Positions 11,895-23,453 of a stretch of 64,000 nucleotides of DNA are shown piece after piece. The notes beneath the pieces were generated by a model that was not told the DNA's origin, ran no database searches, and saw nothing but the letters and a program-made list of their open reading frames with translations. The stretch is from positions 9,901,425 to 9,965,424 of the forward strand of contig CM051026.1 in NCBI GenBank assembly GCA_027627225.1, written 5' to 3'. This stretch comes from Congeria kusceri. Its lineage: Eukaryota; Mollusca; Bivalvia; Myida; Dreissenidae. The translations under genes were made by a program, and so were the position numbers. Position 1 is the first letter of the stretch; every line of letters starts with the position of its first letter.

Positions 11895-12425
11895 TGTTAA
11901 TATACCGGTAAACAACGCATCACAATCAAGCAACACAACCACGTGTCACACACACGCAACACAACCACGTCTCACACACATGCATCACAACCATGTGTCA
12001 CATCTACGCATCACAACCACGCATCTCATCTACTCAACAGAACAATGTGTTACATCTAGCAACACAACCATGTGTCACATCTACGTAACACAACGATGTG
12101 TAACATCTAAGCAACTCAACCACGTGTCGCATCAACGTAAAAAAAACCACGTGCCACATCTACGCAACTCAACCACGTGTCATATCCACACAACACAACC
12201 ATTTGTCACATCTACGCAACACAACCACGTGTCATATCTACGTAACAACAACCACGTGTAACATCTATGTAACACAACCAAGTGTCACATCTACGCAGCA
12301 CAACCAAGCGTCACATCTACGCAACACAACCAAGCATCACATATACGCAACACATCCAAGCGTCACATTCACCCAACACAACGCAACACAACCACTCATC
12401 ACATCAACCCAACATAACCAATATG
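11895..12425. repeat. 26-bp minisatellite rich in CACGTG
   Basis: About 20 imperfect units of 25-26 bp with the core CACAACCACGTGTCACATC followed by TACGCAA. Several units keep the palindrome CACGTG (near 11940, 12120, 12148, 12174, 12225 and 12253), while later units lose it (AAGCGTCAC, AAGCATCAC). No frame is maintained throughout. Confidence 0.9.
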
Positions 12426-12544
12426 TTTAATTCCAACGACAAATGCTAGCAAAATCATATGAAATTGGGTGCTGAAAGCAGTTAACAAATCGCATGATTG
12501 CTTAAATCAAGTAAAATCAGTACATATTTATCTAAATGCAGTTT

Positions 12545-13420
12545 GAATAAATTGATTACTAAATGCATGTCAAATTTGTTGTTCGCTAATTGCAGGTCAG
12601 ATTAGTTGTTTGCTAAATGCAGGTCATATTAGTTGTTTGCTAAATGCAGGTCATATTTGTTGTTTGCTAAATGCAGGTCATATTTGTTGTTCGCTAATTG
12701 CAGGTCAGATTAGTTGTTTGCTAAATGCAGGTCATATTAGTTGTTTGCTAAATGCAGGTCAGATTAGTTGTTTGCTAAATGCAGGTCATATTAGTTGTTT
12801 GCTAAATGCAGGTCAGATTAGTTGTTTGCTAAATGCAGGTCATATTAGTTGTTCGCTAATTGCAGGTCAGATTAGTTGTTTGCTAAATGCAGGTCATATT
12901 AGTTGTTTGCTAAATGCAGGTCATATTTGTTGTTTGCTAAATGCAGGTCATATTTGTTGTTTGCTAAATGCAGGTCAGATTAGTTGTTTGCTAAATGCAG
13001 GTCAGATTAGTTGTTTGCTAAATGAAGGTCATATTTGTTGTTTGCTAAATGCAGGTCAGATTAGTTGTTTGCTAAATGCAGGTCATATTAGTTGTTTGCT
13101 AAATGCAGGTCAGATTAGTTGTTTGCTAAATGCAGGTCATATTAGTTGTTTGCTAAATGCAGGTCATATTAGTTGTTTGCTAAATGCAGGTCATATTAGT
13201 TGTTTGCTAAATGCAGGTCAGATTATCTGAATGATAAATGCAGGTCAAATTTCCTAATTGCTAAATGCAAAAGTTATTTGAATGCTAAGTGCAGGTCAAA
13301 TTATTTGAATACTTAATGCAGGTCAAATTACCAGAAAAATAAACGAAGTTCAAATAATTTGATTTCTAAATACAGGTCAAATCTGTTGATTGCTAAATGC
13401 AGGTCAAATCGTAATATGTG
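12545..13420. repeat. 27-bp minisatellite
   Basis: More than 20 near-identical 27-bp units (TTGTTTGCTAAATGCAGG plus TCATATTAG) occupy 12590-13220, with decaying units on either side. Nine codons per unit give a 206-codon open frame on the plus strand, translating as LLNAGHISC repeats. Sequence differences between units are mainly TCATATTAG, TCAGATTAG and TCATATTTG, plus an occasional CGCTAATTG. There is no signal peptide or unique domain around it, so I treat it as a repeat and not a protein gene. Confidence 0.93.
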
Positions 13421-13424
13421 ATCT

Positions 13425-13985
13425 GAATGTATTAACAGGTGGCTTAATTGAACAAATCCTTTACCAAACGAGCACTCTTGTTTGGCACTCTTCATCATCA
13501 ACTCAGGGCCCTCTCTGGAGTCGGGGGGACTGGGGCCAGGTTCTTGCAAGAAGCTCAAGTTTGTCATATTTCAAGAATTTTGAGGAACAAACAGAATAAT
13601 GTTTACTGAAAATTAACTTTTATATGCAGATTATTTTAATGCTATTCAATGACAAGCAATAATTATGATTAGATTTTTAAGTTTAATTCCAATTTTTTTT
13701 AAATATATTTGAAACTTTGAACTGCCTCTTCTTCAAACATTGGAGAATTTTTCACTGAAAATGCGACGACAGAATCTGCCCAAGCAAGGAGAATGGGGCG
13801 TTTATTCAGCCATCATCCCAGTCAATTTATTTTAAAATCCTTCCTTGTTGGCCAAAATTATGCTTGCTAATAAAAGTTCTTTAAGTGTGACTTGGACCCA
13901 CCGACCTTGTTCTTGTCAAATTGTTCATCCAGATTTATAGTAGAATTCCTCTTTGCATGTAGAACACATGACCCAGAGAAAAATA
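13425..13985. other. no supported gene
   Basis: A short GC-richer patch near 13500-13560 (CAGGGCCCTCTCTGGAG) lies in otherwise AT-rich sequence. No domain is recognised in either strand. Confidence 0.4.
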
Positions 13986-13989
13986 TAAT

Positions 13990-14260
13990 AACTTTCCCAT
14001 GGCTCTACCCAGGAAAAGGACTTTTTAACAGATACTAAGTAATGGTTTTACCCAGGAAATTGACTTTCTTTGACACCCCAAAAACTGGTTCTTATATGAA
14101 AATGGACTTTCTAACAGACACCAAGAACCAATTCTACTCAGGAAAGTCATTTTTACATACACCAAGAACTGGTTCTAACCAGAATATGGACTGGCTTACA
14201 GACATTAAGAACTGGTTCTACCCAGGATATGGGACTTTCTCTCTGACACCAACAGCTACC
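13990..14260. repeat. inverted, decayed copy of the 43-bp minisatellite
   Basis: About six imperfect units contain AACTGGTTCTACCCAGGA and GGACTTTCT. These are the reverse complement of the unit that fills 1-2015. Units are more diverged and sometimes carry deletions. Confidence 0.85.
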
Positions 14261-14358
14261 CAGGACAATCTTATATGTGAACGAGACATGAGTTATGAAA
14301 AATAAACATCTCTTATCTGGAAACCAGTAGTCGAACTGAAGCAACGAAAAATCCAGTA

Positions 14359-14413
14359 GTGTGTGTGTGTGTGTGTGTGTGTGCGTGTGTGTGTGTGCGT
14401 GCGTGTGTGTGTA
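14359..14413. repeat. (GT)n microsatellite
   Basis: About 27 GT dinucleotides with a few GC interruptions. Confidence 0.97.
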
Positions 14414-14605
14414 GTACATATTGATCACGTGCACCGGGATTCTCTCCCATATGGTCAACGCCCCCAGAAGACTTGTTAGTTGGGTTACGGGGAATAGTGC
14501 AAGATACAGGAGACGCTCCATTCCAGAGGCGACCCTGGGTCTTTTAGTGCCTGGTGTGAAGCACCTAGTACACTGCACCTCGGTTTAACATCTCAGTTAG
14601 TAGGT

Positions 14606-14690
14606 TAGGGTGTAGCGGGGGCTCGAACCTGCGACCCCTGGGTTGTGAAGCCAGTTCGCTACCACTAAACCACAGATCCGCCACAAATCC
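14606..14690 (-). repeat. tRNA-Val-like SINE head or tRNA relic
   Basis: The minus strand shows an A box (TGGTTTAGTGGTAGCG), an anticodon-like loop TTCACAA and a B box GGTTCGAGCCCC. Stem pairing is imperfect (one C-C clash in the anticodon stem) and the 5' and 3' acceptor sides pair poorly. It is more likely a tRNA-derived repeat than an active gene. Confidence 0.55.
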
Positions 14691-14737
14691 AGGATCACAC
14701 ATCAGACTGAGGCTATAATTGGCATTATACCGAAGCA

Positions 14738-15837
14738 CACATGGACACTGACAATACTCTTTAGCATCAGGAGTAGTAGAACTCAGTTTTCAGAAACCAT
14801 CTGTAATTATATCATGCTAAAATGAAAACAAATCTTACTCGTTAATTGAAACAAATAACTCATGCTTTGTTTATTCTCACATAATTTTGTTTCAAATCTG
14901 TTACAAATAATTTATAGCAAATTTATATATAATTTGTTGTGTTTTTATTAATCATAGGCATTTTGAACTTATTCATACTAACACCAATGTGTGTAGCAGT
15001 CAAACGCATCAATCGAGGAAAAGAATGTACTTCAGAACAGTTTCATGTAAAATAGAGTAAGTATAATGCATGATACTAGAGTAAACTTTAGTTTTTCTCT
15101 AAATGTGTGAATTAATCAAAATATTCACAACATGATTATAATACTGAATAGATACAAATAGCGCCCAATGTACTTTGGCCACTACATGGACCCGTTTATC
15201 ACAAATAGTGGAAATACTGCACCCTTTGTTGGTCACAATACTGCCACAAAAAGTGTCAGTTTGCCCTATTTAGCACTATTTTTTTGTCAAAAGCTGCTTA
15301 ACTCAGGCAACTTTTCAGAAACTTAATTATCCAAACAAACGTAATGGAAGTAGTCTCAAATTATTTATATTATTTGTTTCCATTATATGTCAGTTTGCAT
15401 TATTGCGAACACAGCTTGTTTTCCAAAATGAAACAGTTCAGGAAACTTGTATTATCCACCCAAATGTGCTTGAAAATACTTGGAAAGTAGTCCCAAATAA
15501 ATTAAATTTACCATTGGTTAAAAATGCTAAACTGTTATAAAAAGAAAAAGAACATGATGTAGTAGGACAGATTAGTATTGACATATTTTTGTTCAAATAT
15601 TGTTTCTTACAATTACTGGCTCCTTGATTTACTTAATGGTCAAGAACTGAGACAGCAAACCCATTGATTTTACCTCAAGTTTAGCAAATTTACAATGTCA
15701 TGCAATAATATGCTGGTAATTTAAAATTTTATATAAGAACACTAATTTGTATAATTCAACTTCACTCATATGTGTCTTATTTAGTTTCTGAAACTGAGTT
15801 CTGCTGCAGCTGATGCTAGAGAGTGTTCATGGGCGAC
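14738..15837. mobile_element. inverted-repeat element, copy 2
   Basis: The left arm (about 14738-14799) and right arm (about 15784-15837) are inverted. Both contain AGAACTCAGTTT and TAGCATCAG when read inward. The interior shares AGTGGAAATACTGCACCC and TTGGTCACAATACTGCCACA with copy 1 at 3217-4437, but lacks the SINE inserted there. The two copies therefore derive from one ancestral element or block. No transposase is seen. Confidence 0.55.
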
Positions 15838-16616
15838 ACATTTACAATTACTGCAAAAGGACCATGTCTATTGCACCCAGACTGCCATTTGCAATGCAGG
15901 TTGTGCTGTTTCTGAGGGATCAATTTATTCCTTATTGAAAATGCTCATTTTCACAAGACATGTCTCCCCAGAAAAATCCCAGTTGCAATGCACATACAGC
16001 CCCATCCTTACACAACAAGACCTTAACCATTGCCCAGAATGATTTGCCCAGTATAGTTGGAAGAGTGTACATACAATTGATTGTCATTCTTTCAAACGTG
16101 TCGGTCAAAGGCAATGAAGTGGAAAAAATGAGAAAAACTGAATCAAAAACCCACTATGAGGAAACTATATGCAAACATGATTTGTGAATTGACAGCTTGA
16201 TAAATAAACTCTCATGGGGACTGAACAACAACAGAACCACCAGTCCTGCACCATTCACATTAGCATTGGTTCTAAAAGAAGTTGGCCCTACTGTCTTTCA
16301 ATGGCAGCAAGGGAGACATTGTTTGGTTTGGTTTGGTTAACATGTAGAAATGGATTATTGCCCTTCTTTAAACATTTTTTCTTTATTTTTGCCAAATGTT
16401 CCAGTAACCAGTAACAATAATGCTATGTAGTCCATTTTTAACTCAACTGAGTTCGAGATTGAAGTGCAAAATATTCGGAAAACATAAGGAAACATTTCCA
16501 TAAAATTATGTAAAAATCTAGTAGTTTCTGACAAAAATACTTTAATACTAAAGTTACTCTATCTGCATTTTGTTGTAATGATTTACAGATGAATTTTTGT
16601 GGTTGCGGTGTCACAG
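15838..16616. other. duplicated flank, no supported gene
   Basis: Words such as GAGGGATCAATTTATTCC and CCCCATCCTTA also occur after copy 1 (near 4458-4560), so homology extends past the element ends. A 75-codon plus-strand frame (15960-16187) has no recognised domain and is not called. Confidence 0.5.
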
Positions 16617-16733
16617 GATGAGAACATTGTGCAGCCAGTCCGGGACTCGAACCCGGGGCCTCTCACTTACATGGCGAGTGCTCTCCCGACTGAGCTAACC
16701 TGGCAGGTACACAATCTCTCCCCTCTAGTGACC
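16617..16733 (-). mobile_element. tRNA-Thr-like SINE, copy 2
   Basis: Same order of parts as 5451-5566, in the same orientation: A box AGCTCAGTCGGGAGAG, B box GGTTCGAGTCCCGGAC, and flanks GAGAGATTGTGTACCTGCCA and CACAATGTTCTCATCC. It lies at a similar distance downstream of the second inverted-repeat element, consistent with having been carried along in a segmental duplication. Confidence 0.75.
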
Positions 16734-16920
16734 AATTTAATAAAATGACAATGTCAATAAAACCTGTTACTGAAAGAGAGTGTTACTTGAATGCCCAAGT
16801 GAGATGACCTTAAGGGAAGATTAAATCGGACATAAAAATGATTTGATAACATTACTAAAACAGAGATACTTATCATTGTACAATCTATTATATATTCTAA
16901 TTGATTTACTAGAAATTACA

Positions 16921-17095
16921 ATTAAGAAATAATTTTCGATTTTGAGTTTTTATCTGCAAAAAAACAATGATTTTGAGTTCTGATGCGCAAGAAATAAACC
17001 CTCATGGTTTAATATATGCGCATCAGAATGAAATATTGTTGTTTATTTACAGATAAACAATGACCAAGCTTTAATTCTTCAGATTCTTACATGAC
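16921..17095. mobile_element. foldback element, copy 3
   Basis: It begins ATTAAGAAATAATTTTCGAT, contains GAGTTCTGATGCGCAAGAAA mirrored by ATATGCGCATCAGAA, and ends near GATTCTTACATGACCTGACA. The palindrome arms are TGATGCGC/GCGCATCA plus TTTATCTG/CAGATAAA. It is followed by a flanking repeat related to 6890-7018 (about 17105-17215). Confidence 0.6.
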
Positions 17096-17399
17096 CTGAC
17101 AACAGATTCTGCAATTACGATGCAAACTATATTTTACAGTTTCGAACTACTTTTTCAAGTTGTTTATGGCAATTTAACAACGGAAATTTTGCGCGTGCCA
17201 TGTTAGAATTACAAATTTGTCATCCCAAACATTTGGGCTATAGTGAACACAGAATTGGTTTGAACAGACTACTACCTTGATACCAGTCTGAAAGAGTGTT
17301 CACTGCTACCTGTCATCACAGATTATTACAAAGGCCAGGTCCATTAAAAGAGCATATTTCAACTGAAGCATTTGTTGCTCTGATGAACACGAGTCTTTC

Positions 17400-18185
17400 A
17401 GTAATAACCATCTTGTCATGTTATTTGACCTAGTGACCTAGTTTTTGACTCCAAACTATAGCTATCACTTAAGATGATACCCCATACCGCAAACAGGAGT
17501 CAGTATTTTGACAAGAAGGCGCTTTATGTTGACGTCTGACCTCAAAGTATGACCTCGCCCTTTAAGGTAGCCATCTGGTTCTTGTGTGCGACACATTGTC
17601 ACATATAGGTTAAGATGTGTGCCAAGTTATTTCAAAATCCTTCTCGCTATAAGGTATCTATGTTTGCAGTTTCATTACAATAGCTTAATCTGTTCTCGAG
17701 TTAGAGAGTGGAAACGAAAAGTTGAGAAACTAGCTCACCGAAAAACTTGAACATGTCCATATAGCTTATATGCAAACTTTTTAAGTGTAAAAATGCCCAT
17801 AATTTTGACAAATTTCAAACTAGAGTTATCAAAATTGGCCTATGAGTTCATTTTAATATAGGAAATAAGTGTTCTAAGTTTGAATAAAATCCCTTACGCC
17901 ATTCCTGAGAAACCGGCTTACCGAAAAACTTTAACCAGTCCATATAGCTTATGTAAATTTCTATGTGTAAAAAGGCCCATAATTTTGACAAATTTCAAAT
18001 TAGAGTTACCAAACTTGGCCTATAGGTTCATTTTAATGTGGGGAATAAATGTTTAAACGTTTGAATGAAATCCCTCAAGCCATTCCTGAGAAACAAGCTT
18101 ACAGAAAAACTTGAACCTAGCTCGAACGCCGACGCAAGGGCGACTAGAACAGCTTGCCTTTTCTTCAAAAGTCGAGCTAAAAACC
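17400..18185. repeat. array-type element A
   Basis: It contains a TTGACCTAGTGACCTAG line (near 17430). Two to three units of about 180 bp then carry GCCCATAATTTTGACAAATT, CATTTTAAT and CCATTCCTGAGAAAC. The right end, GCCGACGCAAGG then AAAAGTCGAGCTAAAAA (18165-18184), closely resembles the right end of element C at 33473. The left end could not be fixed. Confidence 0.6.
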
Positions 18186-18594
18186 GAGCAATTAGAAAGT
18201 TGGATCTACATACATAACCAAACTGGGTGATAAATTGAACTGGGTGATAAATTGAACTAATGTTGCTTGAATGCATGGTCACAAATGTGCAGAAAACAGG
18301 ATATATATACTTGTGAACAGGTGTTGTTTCACACAAATAAAACAAGCATCGCCTGTTGACTGAATTATACTCGAACATTACCTTTCAATCTATTGTCACT
18401 AGCATGTGTTGAAAATGCATCAGTTTTCTCAATGATTATATCCTCATCTTTATCCAAATTTTATTAATATAAAATAAGACAAAACATCAGATTATTTCAA
18501 CCAAGTGATTCTATGACATATCAGCAAACAATTCCACCATATTCAAACACTTCCACCATATTTTAAAGTTTCTTCAGAATTTAAAATAATCGGT

Positions 18595-19640
18595 CTTGAC
18601 TCTGCATAAAAGACAATATTGGCTGAACAAAGGTCAACACAGGAGAGATTCCCTATACCGAAAGCTTACCAATCACTTCAAAAAGGATGCTTAATTGTTA
18701 ATAGGAACAAACTATAGGACAACATTTGTCAGCCATGTAATGTGTTCCTGATAGTTCTGAACAATTCTTACCTAAGTATCAGTCAACCGCTGGTTAGACT
18801 TGAATTTGGTGTCTCCAGTCAGCACCCTGCCTGCCTGTCAGTGACTCCCAGTAAGCTGATATGGTATGCACAAGGACCCCATGAACTGCATTCCTACTTT
18901 GTTGTTATGCAGCTAAATATTAATGTAAACAATATGCAACGACAATCAAATAATAGAAAAAGTTTACATACCCGTTTACCAGTTTACCTTAGGTAGGTGT
19001 AATTAAATAATGCATGTTTGTAATAGTAAGTTTGGAAGGAAAAACCAAATACAGGGCAATTACTATAGAAATACGGAAAAAAAAATCAATCAATCCTCTT
19101 GTATTCTCTTCTTCGTTGCAAAGACCTCATTGACATTATTTTTCAAGCTTTGCAAAGATGGAAACTGACCAACAGATAGCCTAATGCACACATTAACAGT
19201 CTTGCACATGAAAAATGTTAAATAATGAAATTGTGGCACTTACCTATGTAACATATTCCATGTGAGATATCCAGGCCAGTACACATTTTACTGCCTTGTG
19301 GCTGCGCAGGCAAGCAGGTTCCAAACCTAATTTTTGAATAAATGTGAGTAGTAAAACCAGCCATTTGAAACAAAATTTAACAAAACACTACCTAATAAGC
19401 ATATATTGTCAGGTACATTATGCAATTACTCAGTCATGGTGAGGAAGTCGATGAGGTATCCAGCTTAGCTTGGGCGCTCTATTCATTAGGTCAGTATTCC
19501 GAAATTAATGGGCCGCCTCCGCCGCCAAAGAAAGTTGTTTAGGTATCCAGCTTTAACTTCGGAGCTCAACTCATTATGTCAGTATTCCAAAATCTTTCTT
19601 AAAGTCACTAAGCACTGGTTCTATTTATAATTTTACTTGA
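18595..19640. repeat. duplicated block, copy 1 (with 55400-56340)
   Basis: Long stretches match 55400-56340 in the same order and orientation. Examples are CAACACAGGAGAGATTCC, GCTTAATTGTTAATAGGAAC, GTGTCTCCAGTCAGCACCCT and CTGATATGGTATGC. Minus-strand signals look like gene remains. An apparent exon at about 19239-19318 has AG/GT borders and an open frame conserved in both copies. A second segment (about 18775-18890) has a splice-donor-like TTAG|GTAAG but stop codons in all frames. This is probably a decayed duplicated gene piece; its identity is not known. Confidence 0.6.
19239..19318 (-). pseudogene. exon-like segment of unidentified duplicated gene
   Basis: On the minus strand a segment bordered by AAAATTAG upstream and GTAAGTGCC downstream reads G-L-E-P-A-C-L-R-S-H-K in one frame. 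The copy near 56040-56105 reads G-M-E-P-A-S-L-H-S-H-E in the same frame, with conservative changes. A possible upstream exon (about 19869-20049) ends TTGGATTATG|GTATGT and would join in phase. In copy 1 the conserved frame meets TAG at the very end of the segment. No family is recognised, so this is a relic or partial gene of unknown function. Confidence 0.3.
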
Positions 19641-20108
19641 ATGGTTCTTAATAGGCCACAGCTATCAATACAACCAAGTCAAAAAAATAAATAGCTTCAA
19701 GCACATGATTTAAAACAACATTGACATCTAACAATTGTTTAACAATGAAGACTCCTGATTAGAGCTTTTTTTCACCATGTGACATCAAGAAAATTACTTA
19801 ATGTTCAATTTAATAGAATGGTTTGAAACAGAAATATAACACATACATTATTCATATTTTACACATACCATAATCCAACAAGATGTCACAGTGTTGTTCT
19901 GTCATCAATGTTTCACCAGCGCTGTGAGCTGGGATGTGCAGAAGCTGCATGAAGCACTTTCTAACATGCAGACTCAAACCCTTGACCGCATGTGCATGGC
20001 TGTCACATTCAGTCTGTGTGTCCACACTGTCCAGGCCTCTCCATCTAATTATAGACATTACATACATGCCAAAAACCTACTACTTTGATTCTGACATAAT
20101 TTGACATA

Positions 20109-20931
20109 CAGTTGAAACTTGTCATCTCGACCTTGGTTTAGTCGAATTTCCGGTTAAGTCGAAGTAGAGACAAATTCCCGATTGTCCATCTTCTTATTTC
20201 ATATAAAATATTGTTTTTTATATCGAAGTTTTTAACTCGAAACATCGTATAAGTCGAAGTAAATTTTCATTCCCTAGCTGTAATTTCACATGTATTATTG
20301 CGTGTTTATCTCGAAGTGTCAACACGTTCTGCGTCTTAAACCCGGTAATAGCCTAATGACAGATCCCTGTCAAAGTTGTTCACACATTGCATACATGTTA
20401 GCCTGTGTTCGCTAAAAGTCTTTGATCTGGGTTGCATGCGCTTTAATTTCACTATTTGTTCATTGATTGCGACATCACTGGAAGCATTGGCGGAACAGTC
20501 AGAAGATTCCTCGAGCAGCATGATCAACAGAAAAAGACTCTGTTCAACACACTCTCCAAACAGAAAGACATAACTTTGTAAATAAAAACTGACTTTCTCG
20601 TTATGTGTGCTATGCTATTTGTGCTATGATTCATATGGTTGTTTGTCATGCTTTGATGTGTATGTTTAACTTGTTATGTTTTGTGCTGAAATGTAAATTG
20701 CATTTGTTACATTTATAAATGTAATAATAAAATAAAATACTAAAATAGTACCGGTAATTTTAATAATAATATCATCTTCATTATAATGACAACCATAATG
20801 TAAGCATCGATAAACAGTTAAATGTAACCCAATGCTACTTTCACAACGTTCGAGTTCAGATAAGTCAAACTACGGATATCTCGAAGTCGCTATTGCATTC
20901 CCGTCAACTTCTAGATAACAAGGTTCGGCTG
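20109..20931 (+). mobile_element. pogo/Tigger-type (Tc1/mariner) transposon relic
   Basis: TA duplications (20107-20108 and 20932-20933) bracket imperfect terminal inverted repeats: CAGTTGAAACTTGTCATC at the left, and CAGCCGAACCTTGTTATC reading inward from the right. Subterminal ATCTCGA, AAGTCGAA and CTCGAAG words repeat in both orientations, as is usual for pogo-like elements. At 823 bp it is too short for a full transposase. Confidence 0.75.
20498..20581 (+). pseudogene. C-terminal fragment of pogo/Tigger transposase
   Basis: One frame reads V-R-R-F-L-E-Q-H-D-Q-Q and continues for 16 more residues to a TAA. That composition and position fit the end of a Tigger-family transposase, whose C-terminus is typically an acidic or polar helix. 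The upstream coding sequence is in another frame (…E-A-L-A-E-Q-S…), implying a frameshift. There is no DDE catalytic core left inside the element. The identification rests mainly on its location inside TA-flanked pogo-like ends. Confidence 0.45.
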
Positions 20932-20935
20932 TATG

Positions 20936-21072
20936 TTTTTGCAATTGTAATTGGAACTTCTTTTTACCCAGCTCTGCTCAGAATTGGGACTTCTTTTTGC
21001 ATCGTTTATTGGGTAGTTCAATTATAATTTTGTTCTTTGCCCATAGAAAAATTAGCGAGTATCATGTTAGAA
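20936..21072 (+). repeat. foldback-associated flanking repeat, copy 2
   Basis: GCAATTGTAATTGGAACTTC, CTCAGAATTGGGACTTC, TTGGGTAGTT and TTCTTTGCCCATAGAAAAAT align with 6890-7018. No palindrome precedes it here; the pogo relic abuts instead. Confidence 0.65.
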
Positions 21073-21171
21073 TACACTTTCTATCATAACAACATTTAGG
21101 TTTATGTCACTTTATCAAAGGCCCCCCTTGTTATATACTCAAACTGCAAGAAACATTTGTCCTCTAAAATA

Positions 21172-21660
21172 AACTAGATGCCTGTTGGCAAAATGTCGAG
21201 CCCATTGTCAATAAAGCAACTTGTATTGTAGTTATTTAACATCTCATTTTCTATCAAGCAGATCTCCTTTGACCTCTACGCGTGACCTTGATGCTAGGGA
21301 AACAGGTCTTGCATGCAACATGCCATCTCCACATGGTGACCATTTGAGGTAACTTATTTTAAAATTGCCCGATGAGTGATAAAGTAACAGTCCGGACAAG
21401 CTGTATTACGCCCATATTTGACCTTTGACATTTAAGTGTGACCTTGACCTTTGAGCTAGGGACACAGGTCTTGCGCGTGACATGCCATCTCCACATGGTG
21501 AACATTTGTGGCAAGTTATTTTAAAATTGCCTGATGAATGAGGAAGTTACAGTCCTGACAAGATCGGACGGACAGACGCACTCAATTACGCACATACACT
21601 GAACTGCCATTGTGCCAACAAAGTCGAGCTGACCGCAGGCGGGCTCAACGAAAAACAGTA
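21172..21660. repeat. array-type element B
   Basis: Two units of 162 bp share ACAGGTCTTGC, ACATGCCATCTCCACATGGT and ATTTTAAAATTGCC. They include a TGACCTTTGAC/TGACCTTGACC line. TGTTGGCA at the left end is matched by TGCCAACA at the right, and the right part has CGGACGGACAGACGCAC and AAAGTCGAGCT, reminiscent of other array elements here. Confidence 0.7.
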
Positions 21661-22324
21661 TATTAACATAGGGTCTTAAAGATTGGATCGCAAAGTCAGC
21701 GCAAACTAGACCACGGTGAAATAAAAGTATTTTACAGCTAACGTTTTATACACATCTACAAGTACACCTATGTATCCTTAGGAATGAAAAATATTGAATT
21801 TACCTTAAGTTCGCAATAAATCTATGATAATATAATGACGGACACAGGGCTATAAGAAAATACTTACTTCTGCGACATGTCGTGTCAAACCTGCATGTGC
21901 AATCAAATTTTGTTGTTTCATAGAATAAGAATAATTTTAAAAATTTGAATTAAGAGTTCCCTTTTGTTTCATACTTTACAGGCTAACTCATTTTTAGTAT
22001 ATGCTACTTTAACTGCATGTAATTAAAGGGACTTGTTCACAGATTTTCGCATTTTTTGAAGTATGAAATTAAATGTCTTAACTTGACAGATTTAAGCATC
22101 GGAATTAAAAAGCACAAGTATAATAACAAGAAAAGTATTTAGAAAAAAGAAAGAAAAGAAAAACAAGAGAGCCATAAGGCCCTAGGTCGCTCACCTGAGG
22201 GGCTAAGGAACTACTGTTCTGAGCAAGTTTTATGATGATTTGGCTAAAAATATGGCCTCTAGAGTGTTCACAAGCTTTTTTTTCGCAATTTTGCTTGTGA
22301 CCTGTTTTTGACCTCACACAGGCT

Positions 22325-22715
22325 GTCAACCAAGTTGTACAGAAAATATAGGAACAGTATAGGAATATTTTCACCTAACATACAGGACCTTTTGATGATT
22401 TTTGGACAAAATATAGGAATTTTATGGTAAAAATACTTCATTTAAATGAAAATATGGGATCATATTCTAGCCTGATAAATCTTTCAGCTTATGTTTTAAT
22501 GAACAAATTATTTGCTAAACATGTCCATGCTCATCAATTGGCAACTGAGACATGTATGCTATGACCTAACAATAATCTGAGTATTTAAGTTTGATGCGAG
22601 CGAAGCAAGCAAGAAAAAAATCAACATATAGGTTCCTGATATACTGTTCATGGACCAATTTCAGGCGTGTGACTGACCAAATTTCGCAAAAATATAGGAA
22701 AAAAATTGACCAGTT
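22325..22715. repeat. TATAGG-rich insert in element F1
   Basis: This stretch breaks the array periodicity. It has several AAAATATAGGAA-type words at both sides and a GCGAGCGAAGCAAGCAAG motif near 22600. Array sequence resumes near 22720. It is probably a separate small insertion; its family is not recognised. Confidence 0.45.
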
Positions 22716-23453
22716 TCGAACGTGTCCCAGATATCATTTGGACAAATGTTCTTAGCATGTTTCATGACGACTGGGCTATAAATGTGGCATCTAGAGTATT
22801 CACATGCTATATTTTCATTTTGTCATGGTGACCTAGTTTTTGACCCGACATGAGCTAGTTTCAAACTCGTCCGTGAAATCATTTAACAAGTTTCAAGAAT
22901 ATTGTGACTTCTAGAGTGTTCACAAGCATTCTCTTCAATTTGCCCTAGTGAACTCGTCCAAGATATTATAGAAACCAATGTTCTGAGGGAGTTTCAAGAA
23001 AATTGGGTAAACAATATGACTTCAAGAGTGTTCAAAAGCTTTTTATTCAATTTGGCCTAGTGATCTAGTTTTTGACTCAACATGACCCAGTTTGGAACTC
23101 GTCTGAGATATCATTAGAACAAATATTCTGTGCAAGTTTCATAAAGAGTGGGCAATAAATGTGGCTTCCTGAGTGTTTACAAGCTTTTTAAAGTTTTCAA
23201 TACAGCCATATAAAGAAAACTGCCTGGCCCCCTGGCGGCCATGTTTTTCAATGAAGCGGAACCATTTTTGAACTCAGCTGAGATATCATAAGAACAAATG
23301 TTCTGAGCAAGTTTCAAAATGATTGGGCAAAAGATGTGACTCCAACAGTGTTCACAAGCTTTTTCTAAAGCCATATAAGAAAAACTGCTCAGCCCCCTGG
23401 CGGCATGTTTTTCAACGAAGAGGAACCATTTTGAACTAGGCCGTGATATCATA

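Noticed and set aside
12610..13230. 206-codon open frame on the plus strand
   Set aside because: It is entirely the 27-bp minisatellite, with no unique domain, signal peptide or splice context. Openness follows from the period.
14606..14690. Functional tRNA-Val gene
   Set aside because: There are stem mismatches and no clear terminator; a tRNA-derived repeat is more likely.
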